A stretch of DNA of 64,000 nt from Vespula vulgaris (GCF_905475345.1 NC_066592.1:861001-925000), one strand, 5' to 3'; positions 36,922 through 50,169 are shown, numbered from the stretch's first letter. The notes: generated by a model from the sequence alone, not told the origin. Numbers and translations are program-made.

Positions 36922-36985
36922 AAAAGAAAGAGAGAAAGAGACAGAGAGAGAAAGAGACAGAGAGAGAAAGAGAGAGAGAGAAAGG
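36922..36985. repeat. GA tract with a 16-bp higher-order unit
   Basis: AGAGAGAAAGAGACAG occurs twice exactly (36929-36944 and 36945-36960) and a third time with one change (36961-36976). Confidence 0.9.
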
Positions 36986-39900
36986 CTCAAAGCACGATTT
37001 CCTCTTATCGGAATCCGATATTTGCTTCCGTCCTTGGGAAAAAGCTACTTGTAACAGTCTCCATAGGATCTTCTTTCGACTAGGTCCCAGGATCCGATCG
37101 AAAGACCGGAAGGACGTGGGTGGTTCTCTTTCTCTCTTTTTCTCTTTCTGTATATCAGGCAAGAGAACCTTTAAAGCAACCAAACGAGATTCCTTGGACG
37201 TTTTCTTGCTAATGCTCCATCCTCTTCCCTCCATCTTTTCTCTGTGGTTATCCACGAAACGCTTGTATCGGAAAGCCGGTACGGTTTGCGTGCTACGACT
37301 ACGGATAAGTAGAACGACGATATCTTCTAACGGTTTAAGCTCCTCGCTTTTGTAAGCACTATTGGAACGAGTAGAGAGCCCTCAAATTACTATAAAGAAT
37401 ATATCTTTCGACCTTAACTTCTGCCTTAGCAGAATTATCGTAAAAGATCTAACAATCGAAATCCTTCGAGCGTAGTTTATAACAAGATCTATTCCCTCGT
37501 AAAAATTTGATATAACGTAAAAATAAAATAATATCTCCGGCCTATCTATCTATATATCCAATAAATTATGAATTATGACATTATACGGTATAGCCAACCA
37601 TGCTAACGCAAATCCGCGAAGAGCCAACAGAGTTTAATTTTCCATCGAAACGACGAATTTCAGGCAAAAAGCTCTGAAAATTTCGGTATAACTATAAGCG
37701 CGTAGATAATATGATACGCTAGAGGAAATCCCACATAAATGTTCGGACTCGGGCAGCCGGATATCCCGTTCAGAGCTTTCTCTGTACATCCATCGTCCTC
37801 GCGCCGGTATTCGTTGGGAAGCTGTGTCAGAAAATGGAGAATGGTTGGACGGAGTAGCTGCCAGTGATAATTCAAAAGGACTTTGTGAACGAGCAGCTAT
37901 CACTATCCTGGACTTTCCTACTCTTTTCTCTTCCTTCTTTCCTTTTCTTTCTTCAAAGGGAGAAGAAACGAACATGGAAACGCAAAATGCATTTGTTCGA
38001 ACTCTTTCTCCCTTTCCCTCTCTCTCTCTCTCTCTTTCTCTCTCTTTCTTCCTTTATCTTTCTCTTTTATGATTTTCCCAATGTATGAAGTATTTGTGGA
38101 CGATGAAAAATTGTTATAAAAAAAGGAGGAAATAGAAAAGCCTCGCAAATTCATATTTCGCGGTACTGACACTCGATTACATTTACATAATATTACGAGA
38201 GAGAATTTAAAAGGTCCTACGAAATTTGAAAAGAAAATGAAAGAAAAGGAAACCGAAAAAGGAATTAAAAAAGAAGAAAAAAAAAGATAGAAGAAAAGAA
38301 AAAGAAAATGTCACTCGCGAAAGAAACAGACAGAAGCAGGAAGTTTCTCTCGTATTCGAAGCACGAATATTCATCGCGTAAAGAGTACAAACGAGGAGAG
38401 ATTTCGCGGCACGGAATACGAAAGAACGACGTCCGTATGTGTCCGGTTTGTCTGTATGCGTATGACACCGACGACAAGGACGCGAAAACTCTAACGACGT
38501 ACGGGTTTTATATTTTAAGCCGTGGTCTTTTCCTCTAGACCGACAAAAATCTAATTACACTGGCGAGCATTTTTTCTTCCCTTTCTGTTTTTTTAATATT
38601 CTTGTTTGTACGCTTGTTTGTTTTTTTCCTTTTTCTTTTTTTCTGTTTCCTTTGTTTTTTTTCTCTTTTTCTTTTTTTCTCTCTTTTTTTTTTATTCTAT
38701 TTCTTTTCTTTCTTTTTTTGTTGTATTTTTTTGCTCTCTTTTTACCTTAATGGACGACATTCAACATTCTCATTTCGCAAGGTTGACCTCGCGTTATAAA
38801 ACTTGCAATTTCACTAACAATATGGACTTCCTCCGAATGCCAAGACTCTTTCGTTCTCTTTCTCTACTTCTCCTCGTGCCTTTCCTCGTATAGAATTTCC
38901 ATTCTCCCCGCGGTTTTATAGAATTACGTAAGGCAGCCAGGAGAAGATTTTCAAAGTGTTTTCAAGGATGGCTTTCCTTGCGTAGAGAAGGCCCGTATGT
39001 GGGCAGCAGACAGTGAAATCGAATGAGAAGAAAAACTGGAAGGTGTATCAAAGGATGTTTACCAATCTCACGATTCTCAGATATTATTTCTCCGCTTTGT
39101 TAAAGCGAGAAATTATCTCAGGAACGATCCGAAACAATATAATGTAATTAAACGTGACCGATTGGTTTGATTTCTCTTTTTAATGCACACCAAACATCCT
39201 GACTTTCTACGAAATCGAATTGCATTCATTTAAAATGTTTGCTCGACGACAATGAATAATTAAGGCTGTACCGAATGCAATCTCGATATTTACATGGTAA
39301 AGAAATACCTAACAGCAACGCCCGTTTGTTTTACTTGCCACATTTTCACTGGACAAAATTTGAAAGATAGAGAAAGAAAGAGTGGGGACGAAAGTGAGTA
39401 AATGAACGAATAGAAAGGGAGGACAAAAAACGACGTTTGTCTTGGTGGTTGCGATCTCGCTGTTAAATTCATTTCGATTGATGCTAAAAAACGGAAACCG
39501 CAACGTTCACGAAACCATACATTGGACCGGTAAATGTTTTACAATACACATATGTATGTACGTTGACTACGAACGGAGATGGCAAAAGAAGAAACGCGTG
39601 ACTGGAAGCGCAGTGAATTCAAATCGGTCTTCCATTTTAATCTCAAGCTCTTTCGTTCGTTCGTTCGTTGGTTCGTTCGCTCGAATCTATTTACCTTTAT
39701 CCCTTGCACTTCACATTCTCTGTCATCCACGTCTCTTTTTATCAGATATATTCCTGACACTCGTCCCGAATACGAGTGACAATTTTCTACACATTTTTCA
39801 GCCGATGGTCGAATTTAAAAAACGTTTAACACCATAGACAGACAATATAATCACGATCGATGACGATGATTCGTGTCCATCCAAATGGACTTTGATATAT

Positions 39901-40680
39901 TTCTGTCGTATTAAATGATCAATGACTCGTATACACCCACCATAAATTCGATTGTCCAGAATAGTTGGAGTAATCGAGAAAAATTACGATTTTTCCATAT
40001 AGATGATAAAGTCCGAATCTAATTCATAATTAACGAAAAGGATAGAAAAGATGATAGAGATTAGTGAAATACCAGACGTCCCAAGAGAGAAGGCTGCTGA
40101 ATGTCGATCTTCGATATCCTAAGCTACCCTCGAATTATTTAGCAACACGTAAGCCTGAGGGTACTCTAGACCGACGTTAATAGCTTCGATTCCCAATAGC
40201 ATACTTGTTTGGCTTTGGAACTTGAAGATGTTTCAGTGGTGTACTAGAGTAAGTACACTTAAGCTTTGAACGTCATTTGATCGTAAGCCTTCCTAGCTAC
40301 GTACATTGAGATTACGTTAACGAAACGTATTAGATATATAGATCCAATCAAAGTTAACATTCCTATTTAATAGTAATTAAAAGTAGGACATGAATTATTC
40401 CCTTAAACAAAGACGGTCAAAGTTCGAGCATACTCCGCGTGCCTTCGTAACATTGACATGGGTTCGAACAAGGAAACGATTCCATATACCCTAGCCATAA
40501 CATGGTTCGGTCGTATGGAAGCGTTGTTCGATAATCGTGCACCTTTGACCATTTACACACCGCAGAATAACCACATATGATGGTAAGCCGGCCGCTAGAC
40601 GTCAAATTTAGCCGCAGCCCTAAACGAACATATGTCCATTAAGGGTAACACAGATGTATACGTATAATATACGTAGCCAT
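36986..40680. other. unassigned DNA with pyrimidine tracts
   Basis: About 3.7 kb with no supported gene. CT-rich tract at 38008-38065 and T-rich tract at 38590-38740. The segment 39840-40620 is complex and repeat-free. Inverted arms GTGTACT (40239-40245) and AGTACAC (40252-40258) flank a 6-nt loop. A 62-codon minus frame at 40417-40605 has five Cys but no exon evidence. Confidence 0.4.
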
Positions 40681-40758
40681 CTACATATATGTACATATAT
40701 AGGTATATATATATATACATATATACATATACATATATATGTATATATAATATATAGG
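40681..40758. repeat. TA-rich ACATATAT array
   Basis: Mixed TATATG/ACATAT units, largely self-complementary. Confidence 0.9.
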
Positions 40759-40947
40759 AAGAAGTCTGTAGATATAAGTCTTGGTGCTAGGTGAAGGTAC
40801 CAATAGCCAGTTCTGAAAATGGCTATGGCAGACTTTGATAGTCTCCCGCAGTGCAGCCACTGTGCGGTGAACGTGTTCGCTTTTCGACGATAGGTCGACG
40901 TACGAATAACAGTGGAAGTTCTCCGGAGAGGAAGCGAGTGTGTGTGC

Positions 40948-40949
<2 letters not shown>

Positions 40950-40995
<46 letters not shown>
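40950..40995. repeat. (GA)n microsatellite
   Basis: About 22 uninterrupted GA units, preceded by GTGTGTGT. Confidence 0.97.
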
Positions 40996-40998
<3 letters not shown>

Positions 40999-41154
40999 TT
41001 CGAATAACGTTAAAGCACTATCACTTGGTCGCGTTTGCGTCCGGACTGATTGAATCCTTTCGGGATTAAATTTGAAGAGATCTCTCTCGCTAGGTCTCGT
41101 CTTCGACGTTTGTGCTTGTTCGAGCATCAGTTTAGTAGAGAACTGAGAAGTAGA

Positions 41155-41195
41155 GATAGATAGAGAGACAGACAGAGAGAGAGAGAGAGAGAGAA
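41155..41195. repeat. GATA/GACA/GA array
   Basis: Short GATA and GACA units run into GA units. Confidence 0.85.
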
Positions 41196-41633
41196 ATGAT
41201 GAGAGGGTAGAATACGCGGTCAAAACGATCGTTCGGATGATATATAGAGAAAAATAGGAATGAGAAGAAGAAAGGATAGGCAAAGGGTGGTCTTCTTCGG
41301 TAAAACGAAAGACGGAAGAAGATAGGTATTATATTATGTGCCACACGGCTAAATTGAATTCTCGCGGTGAGCGCTTTGCCGGAAATAATATTATGTTTTA
41401 TGTCCCCGACACCCGCGTATCCCCCCTATTGGAATCCTTTAATAGAAATTTTTCACATTTTCCGCCAGCTACCGCGAATAAGACTGGCTAGAGGTGGCAG
41501 CATCCATTGGCACAGATTCCAATGTGCCACGAAACGGAAGTGGATGCGGGGAAGTGGGCATCGTGCGGAAAAACGTCCTGTGCTGCCGTTGCCGTTGCCG
41601 TTACTACTGCCGGCGTTGCTGTTGAAAAAGAGG

Positions 41634-41800
41634 ACGAGAGAGAGAGAGAGAGAGAGAAAGGGAAAGACAAAAAGATAGACGGACAGACAAAGCGACAGAC
41701 AGACGAAAAGAAAGAAAGAAAGAGAGAAAAGAGAAGAAGCGAAAGAAAAAGGAAGCAAGAGATAGAGAAAGAGAAGAACGAAGAGAAGAAAAAGGAAAAG
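41634..41800. repeat. A/G-rich tract
   Basis: A GA array (41637-41657) followed by GACAGACA and AAAGAAAG-type purine sequence up to just before the ATG at 41808. Confidence 0.85.
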
Positions 41801-41807
41801 GGTAACC

Positions 41808-42044
41808 ATGAGGTTAAAGGGCTTCTCCTGTTTGCTCTTGCTCTTTGCTTTTTCCCACGATGGTGGAAGCAGGAAAAATTTCAACGTCGCTACCACCACC
41901 ATTGCTGGGACCATAGAGCCGAGAGGCTACCAACACCGATTCTACCAGTTTACCACGACGAACCATCACCATCGCAACCAGCAGCGCGAGGCCAGAATAC
42001 CACCACAACCATCGACGGAGCTTCCTGCCGCCTTCCACCGATAA
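41808..42044 (+). CDS. candidate small secreted peptide, unrecognised
   Basis: A 78-codon ATG-started frame. TAACCATGA around the start suits insect initiation. Residues 1-17 look like a signal peptide: a basic MRLKG start, then a hydrophobic CLLLLFAF core. The mature part (HDGGSRKNFN onward) has Thr-rich and His/Asn/Gln-rich patches and ends in a stop before the CT array at 42245. The 5' side is a long purine tract, possible as an untranslated leader. Against it, a second plus-strand frame (41507-42100) and two minus-strand frames are open here too, and I see no good donor in frame and no match to a known neuropeptide or toxin family. An AATAAA occurs only at about 42620. Confidence 0.22.
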   Translation: MRLKGFSCLLLLFAFSHDGGSRKNFNVATTTIAGTIEPRGYQHRFYQFTTTNHHHRNQQREARIPPQPSTELPAAFHR

Positions 42045-42241
42045 AAAGCCCGGGCTGCTGTACCTTTCGAGATGGCGTGGGTGCACGCGACGCTCGATAA
42101 CACTTCAGAGGACGAAGTTAATTCCCGACGAGCAGCTGTAGCGAACTCACCGAGCCGGCAACCGTCCAATACGAATCCCTGCGCGAGTAGACGTCGACGA
42201 CGACGACGTCGACGATGAAGATTCGGATTAAAAGATGAGCT

Positions 42242-42289
<48 letters not shown>

Positions 42290-43041
42290 TTTTCTTCTTC
42301 CTTCCCCTTCCAACATCTTTATTTCACCAACTTTTCTCGCAGTTATCGTAACTTCACTTTTTTCATACTCGAGAAAAAGGAAACTCATTATTGGCCAGCT
42401 CGGTCCAACTCGTGCGTTATCCGAATTTTCATTTTCGTTCTTCGTTCTTTCTTAATTAATTTTTAGATTAAGAGATGTGACGTTTTGTTTACGAGTTACG
42501 TCGCTCGAAAACGAACGTTCGTAACTGCGGAAGAGAATTTCCGAGAGAAATCGTGCGCAGCTTCGACGATCGAAAATTTTCGAGGCCGGACAGATCTGTT
42601 AGAACGTACGCACGAGCGTTAATAAAACTCGTAAACAATGTATTCTGGCTTTTATTGGAACATTCCGATCATATTTTAATCGCGACCTCAATTTTTCGAA
42701 TACATTGTCGTCGATGGAATTTGCATGCTCCTGTTAAATCGTTTCATTTCGTCCCACTCCCTTCTCCTTACACCGCCTACCTTTCACGTTTCGTTGTTAT
42801 TTTATATAGCTTAGGAGGCTTCCTATTTCCATAAAGAATAATAAAAGACTAGGCTAGGTGATATCGAGAACAGAAGAGGCACACGTAAAGGCAATTATTT
42901 ATACGAGTACATCTGGCCAATCCTCCGCAGCGTTTCGTATAAAGAAGAATTATATCTATTGGACGAATAATGACGGTATTATTCAACGGGGGTCAAGATA
43001 ACCGGACCACCAGCAGCGTATATATGTATTGTGTCTATAAG

Positions 43042-43048
<7 letters not shown>
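42045..43048. other. unassigned DNA
   Basis: Holds the CT array, a CGACGACGACGTCGACG patch near 42195-42213, an octamer-like ATTTGCAT at 42719-42726 and the second copy of TTTTATTGGAACATTC (42650-42665). No gene supported. Confidence 0.4.
42245..42287. repeat. (TC)n microsatellite
   Basis: About 21 uninterrupted units. Confidence 0.97.

Positions 43049-43090
<42 letters not shown>
43049..43090. repeat. (TA)21 microsatellite
   Basis: 42 bp of uninterrupted TA, the third array of this size in the window. Confidence 0.98.
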
Positions 43091-43093
<3 letters not shown>

Positions 43094-43231
43094 CGACGAT
43101 ATATAGTATATACATATATACACAACCACATATACAAATACACTTATAACATGAAATATCTTTATACAGAAATATAGAACACTGCACGGTAAAACGCAGA
43201 TCGTGCTTGTTTCTTTTTACACCGAGTAGAA

Positions 43232-43375
43232 ATGGGAGAATCTATCTGTAACTCGGTCAAGACAGCTTTATCGCTCGTCGCCAAATATACGGTACGACTC
43301 GCCGTCGTGCAGCTCTCCGAATCGATTCAACGTGCTCGTGCTTTACACGCGAACGCTTTAGTAGCTCGTATCATG
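43232..43375 (+). CDS. candidate 48-codon first exon
   Basis: An ATG-started open frame ends with codon ATG at 43373-43375 directly before GTATGT, a good donor, leaving phase 0. The translation is an amphipathic, Ala/Val/Leu/Arg-rich helix-like stretch (TALSLVAKYTVRLAVVQL) without low complexity. No downstream exon in phase was found. A TA array and CA/TA-rich DNA surround it. No family recognised; chance is a real alternative. Confidence 0.18.
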
Positions 43376-46300
43376 GTATGTAGTTACGTATATATATATA
43401 TATATATGTACCGTATTCACACGCATACAGATACGAGGAAGAGAAGAGGAAAACGTATTTTCGGGGGCGTGCAACACACGACTAAGGCTGATACGTTGCT
43501 CGTCCAAAAATTACGAGCAACTTTTCCACTTCGGCTATACGCGAACACAGATACATAGATATACCATACGTGACTGAAACTCGACGTTGTAAGAGAATTC
43601 GCTTAACGATAACTCGCCGAAGACCGAATTACCATAAATGCATGCATCCCCGAAGTGGCCTTTTCGTTTCTATTTTTTTCCTCTCTTTTCTTCCTTTTTT
43701 TCTTCGTTTTTTCTCTTTTCTTTTTTCTTTTTCTTTCATCTCCACCGATATTCGAACGCGAATTTTTTTCCCGCCGAAACAGCTCGCAGCTTTACGAGCT
43801 TATCTGGCGCGCAAACTCCAACGTATATACGTTTCTCATTTCTTGCAGGGAACCTACGACCAGACACGTGCGACTATTTCCAAATTTTTATCGATTTTCG
43901 ATTTGTTTTTTCTTTCTTTATGTTTTTTTTTCCTTCTTCTTCTTCTTCTTTTTCCACCTCTTTATCGTCTTTCATTCGTATTGGATGTCAAAAGATTTAT
44001 AAAGCTTCGTAGAAATTCGCGCGAACGTAGGAAACAAATTTAGGAAAGATCTCAAGTATTCTCGTTGGATTCTAATTGGCATATTCAGAAGACGTGTTTG
44101 CAACTTCCATTTAACTTTAATCGTACTTATCCCGAAGTTATCTCCGTCCATGACTAAAGTCTCTGCCGGCGGCGGCGTTTGTGCAATGTAAATGCGAGCT
44201 CAGAAATCTTCATTAAGGGTCGGCAATCGCATTAGCGCCCGTACAAATCGTAACTTACCGTTTAAATCGTGACGCGTCTTTCGGTATAATCGAAAAGCGG
44301 AGAATGCCAATGGAAACGTCATTCTCGTTTCTCCGTTTCTCTTATCGTAACTCATAAAAATTCTATTCTCACGAAGGTACTTGCAATTTCGCAGCTTATC
44401 GAACTATTGACTTTCTTGCGAAGAGTCACCTCTATTGATATTTTTTCGATATCAAGAATAGAAACAAACTCGAGAAGCAACGTATTAATCAAAAAAGCGA
44501 TCTTTTAATTTCATTGACAATTTTTTTTCTCTATTGAAAAAGAAAAGCATGGGTATCTACGTGCGTATGTACGTACGTTACGTAGATTTGTTTAACAGAC
44601 TGTAATTTCCTTTTCGAAAGGGGACTGTTTTATATAGGTACGTACCCTTCGAAATCGGAGACGCTTAACGTTCAAAGCTGATTTCCGTCGGACGATTCCC
44701 ACACAAATCCTGTTGGTCTCTTTCGTCGGAAGAGTAGCTATAACACGTACAACGTAGCAGTGTAAAAAAGAAAGAAAGGGGAGAAAAAGTGAAAAACGTC
44801 GGAAGCCTCATCTAACCGCACTCGTCGTTGACATCGTCGACGACGGCATTGGAATTGCAAAAATGCATATGCACCGTTCCATTTACTTCTTTCTCTTTCT
44901 TCTTCACTATGTGTATATACATAGGTATATCTTTTTCACTCTTGAATCCATTACGTTTCTTCGTAACGTTTACCGAGAAATTCTCATTTAAAATGTGCCG
45001 ACGATAGAGGAGATCGTCGTCGAGGCGAATGGACGCAGTCTCGCATCAGGGACACAACAAAGCTGAATATCGATTAAATGCGCTCGGCGTAGACTGCGTG
45101 CAAGTAATTAGTAGATGCATGGTGTTTTAATGGCCCTTTAATAACACGCAACATCAAATTATAATGGTGGGTCTATGACCCTTTCTTCGTTCACTGTGTC
45201 GACGTGAGACCACCTTTTCCTTCTCCTTCTTGTTTAACCACCCCTCTATCCCTTTCCTTCGTCCGATTGAATGCGATTATGCTTGCAATGTAACTAATGT
45301 TATAGCGAAAACGAGAGAGAAAAGGAGAGAAACGAGATCGACAGTCTCGTGCATTCTCGTGAAAGGAAACGGTTCTACGTAGATAGTCCGCGCGCGCGTG
45401 TTTGCGTCCGTGTGTAGTTGTAGCCGCTAATACGTCATTGAGGCTCGTAAATCGTCGGCCTGGACAAAACGAGCGACGAAATTACAAGGCCTGCCGAGCG
45501 AACGGCGAATGGCGAATCCGTGGATTTCGCTCGCTCGCTCGTTCGCTCGCGCGAGCGCAAATGTTAGCGAGGCATGCCCTAGGAAAATTTAATATCGCAT
45601 GTGTGTCGAGTCTGATTGCGATCGAATTAATTACGCGAGGATATTTATTAATCGGTTGTTTCCGCGCCACGGAACCGGCTGGTCGAGCGTCCTTCTCTCG
45701 ACACATTGGTATGCGTTTGTTCTCTATAACCCCGAGAATGGTTGGAACGAACGTGACTGCGTGTTTGACGCGGTTTGCCACTTGAGCTTGCACTCGTGCC
45801 ACGATAAGGTACATACATACAACGTGCGACCGATAAATTCCACGTGGTAACAGAAAGAAATACTAATAGATCAGCCATTTGTCCGATCCAACATATTTTC
45901 TTGGAATACTTAGAAAAATTCTTTCTTAACTCGCTTCGAGTCGTTCGAAATAAATCAGAATTTATGTATTTGCGGAAGAAGATTATTTATATCTGATTAG
46001 ATCTATTAAAACGTCCTTAAATGTCGTTTTACGGAATAGAAGCTTATGTTTCGTTCGAAAAGAAAAGAAGAAGAACTTGAACAAACGTGGTACAGATCTT
46101 ATCATCGACCTTTTGCTTTTCATCCTCTCGTGGAAATTCTAGAGATCGTGGAAACGATAAAGCCAACTATCCAAATCATAGACTCGCCTATCGATAATAC
46201 GCGATCGATCCCTTTCGTTTCGCATACAACGCGATTTTCCATGCATCAGGCCGATAGATTAGTCTGCCAACGATAGCTCGAGAAGTACGTGCACGTCAAT

Positions 46301-46739
46301 GGGTCTCCAACGATAATTGATAGTTCGAAGGGAAGAAATCGAGGCTACTGGGGAAAGGAGGAATTCTACGCTTTAAACTTCCTTCACCGACTTCCAGACA
46401 GTTCGACTCCTCGATATAATCGATTTCCTTGGAGAAAGGCGTTTGACGAGCGTTCCTTTAATTGAAATTCCATCTCTTTTCTCCTTTCTTAGATTAACAA
46501 TGATAAAATGCATTCCATTCACAAAATTCTTCATAGCGATACTTAAATACGTTCGAGCTAAATGCACAATAACTTATTAAAATTGACTTTTAAGTACAAT
46601 GTTGGCTTTCAGAGAACAGAAAAAGGAAAATTAACGAAAAGAGGGAGGAGAAAAATATATGAAAAAAAGGAACAGGTAAAGAGAGCGGACGGATATAAAA
46701 TGGAACAATATCTGATTACACATGCTCGTGTAGTACGTT
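43376..46739. other. unassigned DNA with complex blocks
   Basis: T-rich tract at 43668-43735 and 43910-43950. Repeat-free blocks at 44150-44290 and 45110-45200 look like candidate conserved noncoding elements. A CpG-rich block at 45370-45570 contains the 14-bp palindrome CGCTCGCGCGAGCG (45544-45557). A 76-codon ATG frame at 46046-46276 is repeat-free, but nothing marks it as an exon. Confidence 0.4.
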
Positions 46740-46836
46740 GAAAAAGAAAGAAAGAAAGAAAAGAGAAATAAAGAAAAAAAGAAAAAAGAAAAAAAAGAAA
46801 AAAGGAAAAGAGAAGAAAAAATAAAAAGTAAAATAT
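46740..46836. repeat. A-rich AAAG tract
   Basis: AAAGAAAG units passing into long A runs with single G residues. Confidence 0.9.
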
Positions 46837-48599
46837 AATTTCCATTACGGGAGAACGTTTTCTTTCGAAGAAAGGGAAAAGAAAAGAGACGAAATGTACT
46901 CATTAACGTTTCCTACGTTCCGTTGGCTTCTGTATACGAGCGTTCAGCGTTGAAAGTTTAATGCTTTGGTGTGTACAATAACGACACCATCGGCAAAAGG
47001 ATAATGATAACGCAAGCATTTTCAGCCTCTGGATGGCGGTAACAAAGGGATCCTTTTTATATGGCTGTTAGAATGCTAGACTGACTTACGCAATCATCGT
47101 CATAAAAAGAACAATATACGCGTTTTCCAACGTGTATAAATATAATATTATTTAAGCTCCTTTGGGGAGTTCACTCCACGTTAAAATAATTATGTCGCAT
47201 TTGTCAGAAAATTTAAACAAGCGAAACTTTTCCTGACCGTTGAGTATTGTCTTTCTTGTCATTGATCGTAGAACTTACGAATGCGTTAATTGATCTAATC
47301 GCCATTTCGAATCGCAGCGAATCAATGTACGATCAGATACGATGCATCTGCTTTCTAATGAGAATCGACGATGATAGCAGCCCAGCTCGTACGCTTGAAT
47401 TACGCAGTAACGTACGGGTACGTAGTTTCTCTCTTGTTATTAATTGCCTACGGCGATTGATTTAAACGATTAGCGTCGGTCCTTTGATTAGCGCATAAAA
47501 TAATCTCATTATCGTATGACGTAACTTGACAATTCTACGCGGAATAATAATATCGATCATTAGAACGTCTACTTACAATTTATCCTTGGTTAATCTCCAC
47601 GGAATGATAAAGACGATCGAATACGATCTAAGAAAGAAAAGGAAAATCGATCGATTAAAATAAATCAAACGATTACGCGAATTAATTATAACATTTGAAT
47701 GGGTTATTATATTACTGTCGCCATTATGCCGTAAAAAATGACCTCGTTTTTCACGAAAACTGTCCGGTATCCTTTGTCCCTGCATCGCATTAAATCGTTA
47801 CGCGGAAAGGGTAGAAAGGGTGTCTAAAAAAGGTTCACCTGGACCCTTCCCGTATCCGTGAAATACTCGATTTGTTGCTAGGGGCCGTTCGATTATTTAC
47901 AGCCCGGATTCCACCGTCTCCCTTCCTTAATTACTACCCTTTTTGTTTATCCATTACTCTGACTAATATTCATGCGAATCGATTTCATCCTCTCTCTATT
48001 CGTAAAAATAAAGAGAGAAAAAGAGAGAGAGAGAGAGACAAAGAGAGTTTCACGAAATTCTACATAGACTGATACACCTGAGCCCATCTTATCGATCTGT
48101 ACGCAATTCATTAAAAATAATTGTCAATAATAATACATTTTAATCTTCCTTAAAGATGCATATTCCTAAAACGTGACGAGCGGAACGTCTTTACCAGAGA
48201 AAAGAAAAAAAAACCCAAAAGAAAAAAAAAAGAAAGAAAAAAATGCTAAAGAAAGAGAAGAGAAAGAAAAGATATAAGAGAGACAACGACGAGTCCCCTC
48301 TCATACGAAAGCAATCCGCGGAATGGGTCGACGACTGCGAGTTTTGCCTTTACACGGTATCCCACGGTTTTGACGTGCGATTCAGTCGCAACAAGATAGA
48401 CCGACGCGACGAGCGAAAGGAATAAATATATGCTGAAGAGGAGGAAAGGGGTATATGAAACGATGAGAAGGAAAGATGCAATAGCATCGAGAAGGAAATA
48501 AGATTCCGACTTTACTTTTTGACGCATGCATTCCGGCCCTTCCTTCTGTCTCTGCAACGTATATTCTCTTACTGGTTCCAAGATCTTTTAGAATGGAAA
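46837..48599. other. unassigned DNA
   Basis: 46925-47110 is complex and repeat-free. AG-rich patches at 48010-48050 and 48205-48270. No gene supported. Confidence 0.4.
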
Positions 48600-48700
48600 A
48601 AAGAAAGATGAAGAAGGAGAGAAAGAAGAAAGAAGAAGAAAGAAACAGAAAAAGAAAAAGAGGAAGAAGAAGAAGAAGAAGAAGAAGAAGAAGAAAGAGA
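48600..48700. repeat. (GAA)n purine tract
   Basis: AAAG/GAAG sequence ending in about 11 uninterrupted AAG units. Confidence 0.92.
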
Positions 48701-50169
48701 ACTAGAAGACGTGGATAAATACGAGAAGACTGAAAAGAAGCGAATGGTGGAAATGTCTTCTTACGTAGAGAAGAAGCTGATGGGATGCATTGTTTCTGCA
48801 TATACATACACACACACACGTGCATTCACGCTCACCCGTGCATTAGACACACATACACACACCAGCGACTGTGTTTTATATATACGGTTTCACCTGGAAC
48901 TCTACTGGTGTCTAACGCGTCGCGGAGTTACCCAACGCGAAGAAGCTTTTCTCAAGCTGGAGAGACGTGATATATGGGAATCTGATGCGAAGTCCCGTCG
49001 AGCGAGAATGTTCTTTCCTCCCCCCTTTTTTTTGTTTTTTCCTCTTTTTCCTCTTTTTCGCTCGTTGTTCTTTTTATTTTTTTTTCACTCTTCTTTCGTC
49101 TTATTTCCAAAGTCTAAACTCGGCGCATATTCTCCAAGAAAAATTCTTTGTGTTCTCCTATCCTCTCGCCCCCCTTCCAACCCCCCTCTTTTCTCTGTTT
49201 CTAACTCTTTTTCTTTGGATGCGTGCAAACTGAAAACGAGTTTGTCTGAGAAAGTTTAAAAGGACGATGTAGAAAGCGTAGAAAATGTTAGAAGGAAGCC
49301 GTGGAAAATTATTTTCCCTCCAAAAATTTCAATCAGATCACGAAGAAAAGTTTTCCTCAGACGAAATCATTTTCTACGAGAGGAGTGGAACGATATCAAT
49401 GTCGGACACGTTATAACACACTCGTGTGGATATACGTTATTTTTATACATGATAAAAAAAAAAAAAGAAGGAAAAAACAAATAGAAAAGAAGAAAAAATA
49501 CACACGTACATTATTAATTGTTTAAACGTTCGTTAAAAATCGCTGACAGTATTTTCGACCGAGCCAATGGGAAACGAGATAATGGGGGGAAAAAAAAGAA
49601 AAAAGGAAAAAAGTAAAGATAAAGAGAAAAAAGAGTAAAAGGGGCAGCGAATTTAAAGACGCGACCTATCGATTAAAAGGGCGTCGACGGGTGGAAAAGC
49701 CTTGGAAGTTGCGATCATAGACCGTCGAGAACTCGTTCGTTCGCTTTATCGGAAGAAGAGGAGAAGGAGGAGAATGAAAAATAGAAAGACACGCGTCGGC
49801 TAGAAAAAGGTTCGCGCGCGAAATCGCGCGTTATCGAATTTCGATCACGTTCCCCTTTCGTGTACTTTCTACGAATTGCTGGGCATGTACGACCGTACTC
49901 TCACCCCTCTCAATTCACCCAGTTCCTCTCTCTCTCTCTCTCTCTCTTTCTGTGTGTTCACGCGCTAGCTACCGCGGTCGCAAACTCAATTTCCCTCTCG
50001 TCTCGCGTATACGCGACGAACGAACGAAGAAAGAGAAGGAGACAGAGCTTGCAGTCGGCAATAAAAACGAAACTGCTGGTAATCAAAGAGAAAGGTGACT
50101 GAATACCGAGAAGAGAACACTACGTTTTCCGCGACGTCTTTAATCAACGAAAGGTTAATTAATCATGAC
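48701..50169. other. unassigned DNA
   Basis: CA dinucleotides at 48806-48862, a T-rich tract at 49020-49090, A-rich patches at 49453-49500 and 49586-49635, and a CT array at 49926-49950. CGCGCG-AAAT-CGCGCG near 49815-49830 is a small inverted repeat. No gene supported. Confidence 0.4.

Noticed and set aside
40681..41283. 200-codon minus-strand ORF
   Set aside because: Built from the TA-rich, GA and GATA arrays. No exon boundaries.
48711..49259. 182-codon plus-strand ORF
   Set aside because: Includes CA-rich and T-rich tracts. No codon-position bias apparent.
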